Origin: Megascapheus bottae
Taxonomy: Eukaryota > Chordata > Mammalia > Rodentia > Geomyidae
Direction: 5' to 3'
Assembly (NCBI GenBank): GCA_024803745.1
Contig: JANJXV010000024.1
Location: forward strand, 7,348,106 to 7,412,105
DNA: 64,000 bases
The translations under genes and the position numbers were made by a program. Below are positions 45,733 through 56,855 of this stretch, piece after piece (the first letter of the stretch is position 1; every line of letters starts with the position of its first letter). A model generated the notes under the pieces. That model ran no database searches. It was not told the origin of the DNA and saw nothing but the letters and a program-made list of their open reading frames with translations.

Positions 45733-45898
45733 AAAAAAATTTGCCACTCTTGGGGCTTGAATTCAGGGCCTGGGCACTGTCCTTGGGCTTTTCATTCCCT
45801 TCAGGCTAGTTGTCTGCCACATGAGCCACAGCACCATTTCCAGATTTTTTCTATGTATGTGGTACTGAGGAATTGAACCAGGGTCTTCAGGCAAGACC
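45733..45898 (-). mobile_element. ID-headed composite SINE, 5' truncated
   Basis: Minus-strand tail (plus: ggggcttgaattcagggcct, gagccacagcaccatttcc) and part of the head with inverted B box ggaattgaaccaggg. The tRNA-like start is missing and an extra ttcattccct interrupts the tail. Confidence 0.82.
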
Positions 45899-47057
45899 CC
45901 AGAAGTTCAAACTGTTCTGGAAAGTTCTTTCAAAGTATTTTCATCATCAATGTTTATATTTCTCCTAAATAGAGCATGCTCAATGTGTATTAACTTTACT
46001 GTTTTTGACATACTTATACATTTATAACTTAATGTTTTAACAAAAATTTGAAAGAATAGTAAATAATCATATTTTTTTCCTTGATTAAGATTGCTTGTGG
46101 GGATTCACTATGTACTGCTGTTTTTTCCCATATATTTTTATTGTAATTTGTGCTGCTATTTTTATTATTCTCCACTATTATACAGAGTGATGATTGCCAT
46201 ATAACCTTATATAATGGACTATATTGATTTATTCATTAACTTAATTGGTATATATTTAGCAATACAATTTACCAAGAACTGGTGATATAAAGTGAACTGA
46301 ATAAATTTAAAATTATCTAGTGATTGTAAGAGCTACTAAGAAAATTAAAGCCATGAAGCTGGTTATAGAGCAAATCAGGGATTCCTTGTACGTTAGCTCT
46401 TAGATGACATAGGGCATGATTTAAAAGAATGTCTTTTTTTTGGAACCACAGTCATGAGGCTATTGTTCTATTTAATAGTGCATAGATAGAGTGGATACCC
46501 CGAAGTTTTGCTGTGGGAGTCCTTTGACTCAGGTTTCTCCCAAAATATATTGACTTCAATCCTGTTTCCTTTCCTAGCACATAATTAACAGAAATAATTC
46601 ACTTAAAATAGCATAGTTTCTGCTATGCAGACATTACCTGTCAGATTACACATTTGTAATGGTTAATAATTCTTACACTTATCTGTAAAAAATCTTCAAT
46701 TGCAGTTCATGCATCTTTCTGAATTTTTAAGGCAAATACATGGTGACTCACAGGTTTCAATTAGCTCTCACTTATATTTATTACTTTTCGTATTTTCACA
46801 GGTACACCATGATCTCTTGATTTTCCCCTCCCCCTAACACCCACACCTGGTAAATGACAAATGCTTCAACAAACTAGAGGAAAGCAATCCTAGCTTATGT
46901 GTGTGCTAGAGGTTTCAAAAAGTGTTTTTAATAATTAAATCTTCAAACAACCTATAAAGTAGAACCTATAAATGATGACCAGACTGTGAGAGCAAAACCC
47001 AAGCAAGTATTGGATTTACATGTGTTGTGAAACTGATTGTGGGACCCTTGCAGCTAC

Positions 47058-47059
<2 letters not shown>
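45899..47059. other. Unique AT-rich sequence
   Basis: No convincing repeat. ttattgtaatttgtgctgct near 46138 may be a trace of an L1 end. Confidence 0.4.
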
Positions 47060-47110
<51 letters not shown>

Positions 47111-47298
47111 TTGCCAGTCCTGGGTTTGAGCTCAGGGCCTGAGCACTGTCCTTGCACTTTCTCAAGGCTAGAGCTCTACCACTTGAGCCTCAGCAACATT
47201 TCCAGCTTTTTTTCTGTGTATGTAGTACTGAGGAATCAAACCTGGGTCTTTGTGCATGCTAGGCAAGCACTCTACCACTATGCCAAACTCCCAGTCCT
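47060..47298 (-). mobile_element. ID-headed SINE with (ATTT)n tail
   Basis: The body is 47113-47298 on the minus strand. Where other copies have plain poly(A), this one carries 13-14 ATTT units on plus (47060-47112), that is (AAAT)n on its own strand. A microsatellite has grown from the tail. Confidence 0.92.
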
Positions 47299-49017
47299 CC
47301 TGACAGGTACTCTTGATCACAATTTAAGACTGAATGGAAGGGTCCAATTACCTCAGGAAACATGGTTCATAGTGAAGTGAAAGTTTCTCTATACATATTT
47401 CATCTTCCATTTAGTGATGGGTGTGTGTTAGAGCTCAAAAAATGGTGTTTTGATATGTTGTCTACTTTGAACAAAAGATTGGAAAGGTAAAGGAATTGCC
47501 TTCCCATTTCATGCCAATCTGTGCACAGGAAAAAATTGTTTTCTCTAAAATTTATTTATCTACCTAAAATCATATATGTAAAAAAATCCCTCATAACTGT
47601 CTCCAATCTTCTTACTGTTGCTTCTTCTATGACATGTCTAATCTTGCTCAGAAAATTGAATTTCAGTAAGATAGTGACTAGGACATAGAGACAACTTTGG
47701 CCCTGACTCTTGAATGTTCTTTGCCCATTCATCTTCCATAAAAATAATTTGCTAACCCTCCAGATTATGTACATTCCTCTTCTCTCTCTTCCACACATAA
47801 AGGGAATATAATTTTCCGTGTATCACTGAGTTATTGGAAAATCACTTTCCTATGATGCCTCCATGCACATAAATAATTTTTCTGTTTTTTCTCCTGCTAA
47901 CCTGCACATTGGCAGTTTCTTTCAGTCCATTTAAAGCCCATATTTTCATTTGCCTGTACATGACACAAGATTCATTTTGAAGCTCTATATTCAGTTTAAT
48001 AATCTTTGCAAAAGGCAAGGCAGATTAGGGTTAAAAATAATAATTATATTAATAACAAGTATGTTAGGCCTACATACAAATAGGCTTTTATTTTTAAATT
48101 AATGCACATACAGGCATATAGTATTCCTAGCTTTCTTTTTCCCACCAGAATAACAGTGTAACTCTTTCTTGATGGCCAGGTATAACAAGAAAGCAGCTCT
48201 CTTAGACATTAAATATGATGAAACCTTACCTTTCACTCTGCAGGTTTAGCTCCTGTTTCAGAGAGATGGAAGGATTCCTCTCAGGAAGCAAACATTCCTG
48301 TAGGCACAAGAAAATGACTTTACTTTGATGTTGCCAACATGAGGTTGATGTAACTTTAAACACCAAATAACGCAAAATTTGCCCTTTCAAAGCAGTCTTT
48401 GGTGGAGCCGATGTGAAATATACTATTGAATAATCTATACTAGATTATTCAAATTGACTAGTATCTGTTCTCAAGAATCTCCTATCTATCTAGTTATTCT
48501 ATTGAGTAGACAAGTGTACACTGGATCTGATGTGAGTACACATTCTCACACACATTTATCCTCCCACTTCAATTATGTCTGCTCCTTAAATAAACTGCTT
48601 GCTGTCCTTGTCTTCCTAGACACTTGATGGATGGATGTTTCTTTGCCCTTTGGTGAGAGGAGGCTCTGAGACTAATTCTAGCAAAAGAATTGTAAATAGA
48701 AGAGTACTTTGTGATAGTTCCAGATTTGTTCACCTATCTATACCAAACACTTTTGTCATACTAACAAGAAGTAATTGAGATTGTGGCTGCTCTTGAAGTT
48801 TGGGGCCTTGATTGATGAACATAAGTGAAGACTTGTTGGCCAAGCTGTGTTGGTCCTGGAGTAAGAACATGAGATAATACTGTCTTATGTTACATTTCTG
48901 ATCATTTGACTTGCTTTGTTACCATGGTATGATCTATGTTCCCGACTGAGATTAACCATACTGAAGTCAGCAACAACTAGCCAATAGAAATGCAGAAATT
49001 TAAAAACAGAACCTAAA
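47299..49017. other. Unique sequence, nothing recognised
   Basis: 1.7 kb without a recognised repeat. Good candidate ground for conserved non-coding DNA, but no motif stands out. Confidence 0.45.
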
Positions 49018-49213
49018 CTGGCCACCAGATCAGCGTTTGAAGCTAGCCTGGGCAGGAAAGTCCATGAGACTCTTATTTCCAGTCAGTTAACTACCAGAAA
49101 TCCAGAAGTGGAGCTATTGCTCCAGGGTAGAGGGCTAGAATAGAGCAAAAATGCTCAGGGATAGCCCGCAGCCCCAGAGTTCAAGCCTTTAGACTGGCAC
49201 CAAATAAATGAAT

Positions 49214-49267
<54 letters not shown>
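49018..49267 (+). mobile_element. B1-ID dimeric SINE, 5' truncated, with (CA)n
   Basis: Part of the B1 head (gatcagcgtttgaagctagc), linker (cttatttccagtcagttaac) and shared tail (gaagtggagctattgctcc, ctcagggatagcccgcag). The end runs via AAATAAATG into (CA)n at 49217-49267. Confidence 0.82.
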
Positions 49268-49268
<1 letters not shown>

Positions 49269-49429
49269 AAAAAACAACCAAAGGCAAACAAACTTCTAAA
49301 CAACCAAAGGCAGAAAAGGGAACTCCCGAGCAAGGATCTGGCAACACTGCAGCTGCCCTTTATAAATGACTCTCTTCCCTAAGTTTACATTACACTGAGA
49401 AAACTCTAGGAGCTGTGAAGGAAAAGTAC

Positions 49430-49660
49430 TGAGAAGGAAAGGGAAGAAGAGATTAACAGACAAGGAGACAGGGAAGGGACAGGATTAATAGAGAGCAGTA
49501 AAGAGGGAGAAGAGGAAGGGAGACAGGGAGAAGGAGCCACAGGTGGGGAGTGAGGAGAAAGAGAATGAAGAGAAAGGGAGGGAAAGAAGGATGGAGGGGA
49601 AGAAAGAAGAAAGGGGGAGGGAAAGAGGGAGAACCAGAGAGGGAGACAGATAGATATCCC
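49430..49660. repeat. Polypurine GA-rich tract
   Basis: Mostly A/G, densest at 49500-49650 (ggaagggagacagggagaag and similar), fewer than one pyrimidine in ten bases in its core. Confidence 0.85.
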
Positions 49661-49881
49661 AGTTTATCCAGAAATCAAAAATCTTTCATTCCCAACGTGT
49701 GTCTGGTAAGTATGAATTGCATTGATTCACCTTTTGTCCTGATGTTTCTTTCCCCATCCCTCCCTCAAATCGAATACACACATACAAGACAAAGAGTACT
49801 GAAATAAAAACAAAACAAACAAAAAAGACAGTGATCATGGGAATAGACTGGGGCAAGGGGACTGCAAACAGTACAGACACG

Positions 49882-49883
<2 letters not shown>

Positions 49884-49925
<42 letters not shown>
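49884..49925. repeat. (CA)n microsatellite
   Basis: About 20 CA units directly next to an old antisense L1 piece. Thr-His and Cys-Val repeat frames across it are spurious. Confidence 0.95.
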
Positions 49926-49931
<6 letters not shown>

Positions 49932-49933
49932 CA

Positions 49934-50305
49934 TCTTTTTCCATATCCTGGAGTTCATTTCAATTAGCACCATTTCATTTGGTCATATGAATATAGCTAT
50001 TAACCTATTGTCATCAGTTAGGATCATCCTAAAGATATACTGATTATTACAAGTGAGGGAAATCATGGAGCCTACATTTCTTTGGGTCTGGCTTAATTCA
50101 CTTATTATGACTTTTTCCAAGTCTTTCCATTTCCATTGAAAGACACTATGTTGAAAATGAACTTTACAATTTGGCAGCGAGGGAAGTGGGGAGTAAGAGA
50201 GAAGGGGGAGAAAACCAGGGAGAGGGGCAATACTGTTGGAAAAGAAATGTACTCATTACCTTACTTATGTAACTGTAACCCCTCTATATATCACTTTTAC
50301 AAAAA
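49934..50305. mobile_element. Old L1 3' end with inverted 5' part
   Basis: 49934-50135 is antisense L1 (inverted ORF2 end and start of 3'UTR: tgggtctggcttaattcact, ccaagtctttccatttcc). 50150-50305 is sense 3'UTR ending atgtaactgtaacccctcta and an A tail. An inverted upstream part followed by a sense 3' end is the usual outcome of twin priming. Confidence 0.72.
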
Positions 50306-51275
50306 GTTTTTTATTGTAGCTTTATTCTTTCTCTATATGATTTTTATTGTAATTAATAGAAGGGTTATATTATATTCACCAGATAGAAGGTGCATTACCT
50401 CACATACATTGATACCCTTTCTCATGTCTTAGTCCCCATTTCCCTCCCCCCACCCCTGCCCCTCATCCTGTTTTCCTCCCTTCCCTATTCAATTTCAAAT
50501 AGCAAAAAGCTCATATATACAATATATCAGATAACAAGGTGAAATACTGTAACGATATGAGATAACCAAGGGGCAGCAAAAGAAATGAGAGATAACATAG
50601 TACATTAAGGACAACAATCATTCATTATATGGCTTTTGTTTCTATATCCTAGAGGTCCTTTCATTTAGCGTCATTCTATATGGCCTTATGTATCTAGGTT
50701 TTGCTCTATTGTAAATCTCTGCTAGGAGAGCCCAAGGTTTCTATTGATTACGACAAATGAGGGAAACCATTGAGTCTATGTTCCTTAGAATCTGGCTTAT
50801 TTCACTAATATGATTTTTTCTAAGTCTTTCCATTTCCTTACAAATGGGGTGATGTCATTCTTTCTGACTGCAGCATAGAATTCCATTGTGTATAAATAAC
50901 ACATCTTGTTGATCCACTCATCAACTGAGGGACATCTGGGTTAGTTCCATATCTTTGCTATGGTAAATAGTGTTGCAATCAACATCATTGTGCTAGTGGA
51001 TTTAGTATGTCCTTGTTTCTGGACAATTGGGTAAATGCCAAGTAGTGGAATTGCTGGGTCATAGGGGAGCTCTATGTTTAGTCTTTTGAAGAACTGCCAT
51101 ACTACTTTCCATAGTGGTTGAAGGAGTTTGCACTCCGACCAGCAATGTAGTAGTGATCCCTCCTGGCCACATCCCCTCCAGCATCTGTTGTTACTAGATT
51201 TCTGGATCATGACCATTCTAACTGGAGTGAAGTGGAATCTTAGAGTTGTTTGATTTGCATTTCAAAAAAAGTTTT
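50301..51275 (-). mobile_element. L1 3' fragment inserted into an older L1 tail, antisense
   Basis: The body is 50311-51265, flanked by aaaaagtttt (50301-50310 and 51266-51275), which lies in the A tail of the older L1. On the minus strand: [40 protein letters not shown], the ORF2 end near 50760 and the 3'UTR with a C-rich (plus) block at 50440-50480. The frame 50941-51216 is a 91-codon ORF2 remnant. One of the better-preserved copies. Confidence 0.9.
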
Positions 51276-52106
51276 AAATTAAAAAAAATCTTTCATACAT
51301 TAGCACTTTCTGTTGTCTAGAAGGCCATTATCATCGTCAACCAGTCAGGAAAGGAGGAAAGAATGCATGTAGGAAATGCATATTTTTCTTAAAATCCTTG
51401 ACCAAGACAAAAAAGTCCTATCTACTGATATTGCATTAATACCAGGGCAATCTAACTCTAAGATAGTCTGGAACATACACAGCTGTGTGGCCAGGATTAA
51501 AGTGGGCAGGGTGGGGGGAGGGGGAGCAGGACTGATGGTGACTGGCTGGCAGTATGCAGGGAGCAAAAAGCATGGTGGGGCCCACTAGCTGTGGAAAGCC
51601 TGGTTCCCGTCAGAAGTTAAGACAATGGGATGATGCTTCTGTGTGAATGCACATTTGTTCAACAGAAATGACAGTCCTGAGCAGCTCAGGATGCCAGCTT
51701 GATGCAAGCACATTGATGTGACCGGCTATAAAATCTTGATTTTCTATGCATTGTTTGAGGGATGCCTGCTGTTTGGTACAAGTCAGATGAGCTTTTTGGA
51801 GTTATAAGTCAATCCTTGCTTCGAAAAAGCTTCAAGAAACCTCAGTTGGGAAGAGGACTCTGATGGGAATCCTGAGATGGTTCTCAAGATATTTGGGGAC
51901 TCAGCTTGCCTTTTTTGTAGTTGGTGGAGTCACTCTCTGCAGAGACATTTGCAACAGTGCCCTCATCCTCTGATGAAAATGGGGAATTGCCTGCAAATGT
52001 TACATGGAAAAAAAAAGTCTTATCTACTGTGCAATACCCTGCAAATGAACAATTTTGAGAACATAATAAATCATTTTTTGCCGATAAACAGTTTCAAAAA
52101 TGTATT
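51276..52106. other. Unique, relatively GC-rich block
   Basis: No repeat recognised. 51470-51760 is richer in G and C than its surroundings and has a TATA-like ctataaaatc near 51726. It could be a conserved non-coding element; I see no exon. Confidence 0.35.
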
Positions 52107-52284
52107 TCCAGGGCCTGGAGTTTGGCCTAGTAGTAGAGTGCTTGCATAGCAGGAACAAAGACCCAGGTTCAATTCCTCAGCACCACATACATAGAAAAAA
52201 GCCAGAAGTGGTGCTGAGGCTCAAGTGGCAGAGCTCTAGGCTTGAGGAAGTCCAAGGACAGTGCTCAGGCCCTGAGCTCAAGCT
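52107..52284 (+). mobile_element. ID-headed composite SINE, tail cut
   Basis: Head gggcctggagtttggcctag, B box ggttcaattcctc, tail gaagtggtgctgaggctcaag, ending abruptly at gagctcaagc without the usual CTGGCAAAA, followed by tttttgtat. Confidence 0.9.
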
Positions 52285-53303
52285 TTTTGTATAATTACAT
52301 AGAGAAAATTAGAAGTAAGTCATCTACCAGGATAGTTAAGTGAGAAATAATTGGTATTTAGTCACTGGTATTTTATGGTGTATATGTTACAGCAACATTT
52401 CATAGTTAATAAACCAATTATAGGAGCTACTCATCCTGAATCTCACTACTTGTACGTGAAAAATGGAGCAGTTGAATAATATTCCTTCACTTTTAACAGC
52501 AAAACTTATTATGCTAGTAATGTCATTCTGTAAATGTTCATTTGTTCCAACTTGTAGCTAGTTACACATTATAGAAAATGCCTAAAATCCAGATATTCAG
52601 ACAAACTGGAGAAATACATCACTAAAGAAGAGAAGTAAATCCAAGATAACCAGAAGAAAAGATTCCAAGGGAAGCAGGGAGAAAAGCATACTAGACAGTG
52701 TATAGTATCCCAGAATTCTGCCTGGCTGTAAGCCAGTGGCTGCACTTCTCAAAGCAAACAAAGAGGCTTTGTGTCCACAAATAGCAAGAGAATGTAGCCT
52801 GATAGCTTGACAGAGGATAGAAGCAGGGCTGAAATGAGAAAAAAGTAGAAGGTTTAGGGAAAATTAGACAAGGAAAACCCATGTTTAGCAGACTTGGAAA
52901 TTGGAAACCCAGTGAGAATTATCGGAACCCAAGAATGGCAGCTCTGAGTCAGAGCAGAGGGCTAGAAGACCACATTTGTTTTGCCATTGTTGACCTCAAA
53001 CATGCACACTCTTTGCCTCTTTCTGGTTTTATTATAATCTGACAGTGCAGCAAGAAAATTTGCAAACAAAAGTAGAAACCAAATTCCACAAGAGCATAAA
53101 CAGTGGTTTTATAGGGGAATGGAATAATAGTTTCAGTTTGTTGCAAAAGCATTTGCTTTATCTCAAATTGCTCAGAAGTGGAGTTGGGATGTGTAGACAA
53201 TGAGTAGTGATGACAGAAACCATCAAAGACAAAACATGAAGTCAGAAGACTTTCCAAGGAAACTTATTAGAGCTATTATACATATACTCATGCACACATG
53301 CAC

Positions 53304-53307
<4 letters not shown>
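52285..53307. other. Unique sequence, nothing recognised
   Basis: No recognised repeat or exon. Confidence 0.45.

Positions 53308-53346
<39 letters not shown>
53308..53346. repeat. (CA)n microsatellite
   Basis: About 19 uninterrupted CA units. Confidence 0.95.
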
Positions 53347-53349
<3 letters not shown>

Positions 53350-54608
53350 TAACAAAAGTTCTCTAAATGATGTCATCATGAATGGTCATAGCAGCATTAT
53401 TTACAATGGAAAAAATTTGGTATCAATGCAAATGAAGGAATTGTTACCATACTGATTTATTTTCTTCATTGGGCAAGACTTCAGAAAAGCCAAGAACATG
53501 ACAATTCTTGTAGTGATGCCTGGAGAGACAGTAAGCATATTATGATTCTGTTATACCCTTTCAGAAAGTATATCTAATATTATGGTTTTGTTGTAAGTAG
53601 GAACCTGATAAGCAACATCCCATGGGTTCAGACATTTTGCACATGGACACATTGAGAAATAATAGCAATCATCTCTACCTCATTAGGATCCTCAGATTTG
53701 GGCCATCATGACAAGAAAGATAATGAGTTGGTAGTTTAAACTAAACCATAATTCCAGCAGCACCTCTGCTATAGGAGGACTTTCCATGGAGCACTTTTAG
53801 ATATTCTGGAGCAGCAGCTCACTAAGGATTCATAGGGAAGGGTGGTCACTGAGAAACTGCACCTGACTCAAAACAGCTCAGCAAAGAGTCCATCAGAGCA
53901 AGACAGCGGTGGACACCAGTAATAAGTTCACTGTTCCTTAAGGGACTATCCCAGTTTCTGTCTCATAGTGATCCTAAAAGGTGAAACAACATACGGAAAT
54001 CTTTCTGACAGGCAATGAGAAAGGTTAGCCAGTATGCTATTTAAGGAACTCACACTACTTCAGGAAAGTGAAACAGCTTGGCTATATCCATGTTGTTCAC
54101 GGGTGCAACCCATAATACATCACAGCTGGTGCAGACAAGTCTTTTGCTCCTTTCCAAATGCTGTAAATATATGTACAACACCAGCGATCACTATAATATG
54201 CTGTTCACGGATTCTCCTCTCTATCTTCTACCCCTTTTCTACTACTGATCATTACATGTTATCTTAAGTAGAGACCAGGTGTTTTGTGAGGTATGTACAT
54301 GTAATCAAAGTATAATAAAACAATGGAAATTGCTCAGAAGATGAGTTAAAGGAAAGACAAGTAGAGATTTCATGAAAAAAATGAATATATAAATACATGA
54401 AGCCTCAAATTTCCTTTGCTCTCTCAGTCCCCCTTATAAAATATGTTGCCTCACTTAAAGTTTTGAGAAGTCCACATAAAACCTGAAGGGACAATTGTCC
54501 CTGTTAGACAAATTGTTTTTATTTTGGTTTCTAGTGTGGTTTTAGAGGTTAAATGAAGAGTTGAATCTAGTAGAGCTCAACCTTTATCACATAAAACTAT
54601 TATCTGGT
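53347..54608. other. Unique sequence; trace of old L1
   Basis: 53378-53430 (atagcagcattatttacaat) resembles a short L1 ORF2 fragment. The remainder is unrecognised. Confidence 0.4.
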
Positions 54609-55187
54609 TGGGCAAGTGTTGGGAGCCAGAGTGTGGAGTCAGACTGTCCTATTAATCTGCATCACTGAGGAAGATAACCACACAAAGAAGTGAGCCGTCA
54701 TGTATGACTTTGAATACTGTCAGTATTGTGAACTTCCTGACTTTATTGATTTATTGCTTTATCTTTCTGTTGAGACTTGATACCAGTTGGTACAAATGTG
54801 TTATTGCTTTATCACCTTCTGCTTAATTGATCTGAGACCTGATTACCATTTGGTGCTAATGTAACCCCTGGCAGTTCCCTAGTTTCAAGAAAGTATATAA
54901 GACTGGATTTAGAAATAAACAGTGCTACAGTTTTAAGCTCACAGCCTTCTTGGGCTGCTGACTTGGGCTGTAGTCCTTTCCACCCCATCTGTTTGTCTCT
55001 TGTCTATTTCTTTTCCAAGTCTTCACCCCCTAAATCAGGAATCCCGGTTTGCTGCTGGCTGGCCCTGGCAGGCATGGTTGGCTTATACTTGTCATCCCAT
55101 TTACTTAAGATAGGAAGATCAAGGGGATCAGAATGTGAGGCCAACTTGAGTAAAGAAAAAATCTAGTGAGTTGCCACATTAATAAGC
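54609..55187 (+). mobile_element. B1-like SINE split by a solo LTR
   Basis: The start of the B1 head (gttgggcaag, 54607-54616) and the rest (ggcatggttggcttatactt onward, 55071-55187) are separated by the LTR. Rejoining them gives the usual GGGCATGGTGGC-type start. Confidence 0.6.
54617..55070 (+). mobile_element. Solo LTR of an endogenous retrovirus
   Basis: A 454-bp unit with TGTTGGGAGCC at its start and ...GGCA at its end. Flanks ggcaag (54611-54616) and ggcatg (55071-55076) differ by one base and fit a 6-bp ERVK-type target-site duplication. A TATA box tatataa is at 54894-54900 and AATAAA at 54914-54919, only 14 bases later, as in many class II LTRs where TATA and poly(A) signal are close together. 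A T/C-rich U5 follows. No viral genes flank it. The 3' boundary is less certain than the 5' one. Confidence 0.75.
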
Positions 55188-55412
55188 AATCTAGACATAG
55201 TGGTTCATATTCATTACTCCAGACACACAGTATGCGTAAGTAAGAGGTTCATATTCCAAGGCTAATCCTGGATGAAATGTTCCAGATTTGATGTGAAAGG
55301 TCACTAAATAAAAGGACTGGAGTTATGGTGTGCACTTCAAGTAGTAGACCAGTTGCCTAACAAGTATGAGGCCTGGAATTCAAGCTCTAGAATTGAGAGA
55401 AAAAATATATAA
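55188..55412 (+). mobile_element. Decayed B1-like and ID-like SINE fragments
   Basis: 55190-55300 (acatagtggttcatattcat) is B1-like. 55312-55410 (ggactggagttatggtgtgc, then agtatgaggcctggaattca) is ID-like. Both strongly diverged. Confidence 0.45.
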
Positions 55413-55728
55413 GATAGGCCTAGTGAGACAAATTATAAGTAACTCCTAGAGTTTGATGTAGGAATTCTGGGCAGGGTCTGAGAATTTGCCTTCAGATAAG
55501 TGGTTTGGTAATGCTGATGCTGTTAGTCAGAGGCATCCCACTTGTTGAACCATTCATTCATTCCACTATCTTTAAACTGATACAGGCACTGACATATGGG
55601 AATTAGCAGCGATCCTAACCGCTATAGATACCTATATCTATAGGAACTGGCAGTGGTTAGGTATCTAAGTATACTGTAAGAGATTTTGAAGTTGTTTGTA
55701 TAAGTCATAATCAGAAATATCTGAATGG
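55413..55728. other. Unique sequence, nothing recognised
   Basis: Contains a short inverted repeat around 55620-55645 (agatacctatatctatagga). Otherwise nothing recognised. Confidence 0.4.
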
Positions 55729-55729
55729 T

Positions 55730-55932
55730 AAGCTGGGAGAGAGCCCTAATGGTGGAGTGCTTGCCCAAGCATAAATGAAGACCCAGGTTTGATTCCTTGG
55801 TACCACATACACAGAAAAGACTGGAAGTGGTGCTGTGGCTCCAGTATTAGAGCTCTAGCCTCGAGAAAGCCCAAAGACAGTGGTCAGGCTCTAAGTTCAG
55901 GTCCCAGGACTGACAAAGAAAAAGAAAACGAA
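55730..55932 (+). mobile_element. ID-headed composite SINE, diverged
   Basis: Head agctgggagagagccctaat, B box aggtttgattccttgg, tail ggaagtggtgctgtggctcc and gtcccaggactgacaaag, ending in AAAG units. Confidence 0.85.
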
Positions 55933-56556
55933 AAAGAATTATCTGTATGAGGGAAGAGATACTTGTGTGTTTGGAAAGTGTAAGAGTTAGAATTTCCAAG
56001 AGTCATGCTAGATCTCTTTGATTATGTGTCTCATTTTCTTCTAGAAGTACTCATCTTTCTTGGAGCAGGCAGCGGTTTCTGGCCTGGGTCTTTTCTGATT
56101 TATATATATTCGTTGTGTGATTACTGATGGTGTTCTTTTACTCTCAGACATAGCAGATGGCAGCCACTCTTCATCTTCCTTCCTCTTCACTTCACTCTCA
56201 AAAGGAGCTGCCTGGGATAAAGGACCTCAAAGCTAACCAATCCATTGAGTAGTTAGAAGCAAGTCAGATTCTCACACTTAAAAATATTCTAGAAGTCAGG
56301 GATAAGATTTCTGCACCTGAAAAGTCATGGGGGTTCAGGGATGGAGAAGACATTTCACCATTATCAAAATGAGTAAACAGGAAAATGTTGGGGAGTGAGT
56401 ATGCAGGAAGAGGTAGAGCATTGTACAGAGAATGCAGGAAATAGAGAAGCCATGGAGAATGCACATTGCATGGCCAGTGTTCTTGACTTTCTCCTTTGCT
56501 GGATCTGACTATAAATATCTCTCCAAATTCCTTGATGGTTTCCAGATAGGTACGTA
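55933..56556. other. Unique sequence, nothing recognised
   Basis: No recognised repeat. Confidence 0.45.
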
Positions 56557-56563
56557 GGTGTGT

Positions 56564-56612
<49 letters not shown>
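56557..56612. repeat. (GT)n microsatellite
   Basis: About 27 GT units with one GTAT interruption near the start. Adjacent to the A-tail side of the antisense SINE that follows. Confidence 0.95.
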
Positions 56613-56613
<1 letters not shown>

Positions 56614-56855
56614 AATATGTGCATGAAGAACCAGAGCTTTAACTCTAGGCCTTGATTTACCATTCTTGGTAACTATTGGGTGCACTATGATTTGAGCCAC
56701 TGTTCCACTTTTTTGTTGTTTAGTAGAAGGTGTTCTCAGACTTTCTGCCCGGACTGGCTACACACTGTGATCCTCTGACCTCAGCTTTCAGAGTAGCAAG
56801 AATTTTCTGAGACTAGTCAGGAGTAGCTAGTACACTGTTGCCAGGTAGCATTCCT
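56613..56855 (-). mobile_element. B1-ID dimeric SINE, antisense, decayed
   Basis: 56630-56710 is the inverted shared tail (tttgagccactgttccactt). 56730-56850 is the inverted B1 head (gactggctacacactgtgat, tctgacctcagctttcagag). Confidence 0.62.

Noticed and set aside
49686..49925. Cys-Val repeat open frame
   Set aside because: Translation of a (CA)n microsatellite.
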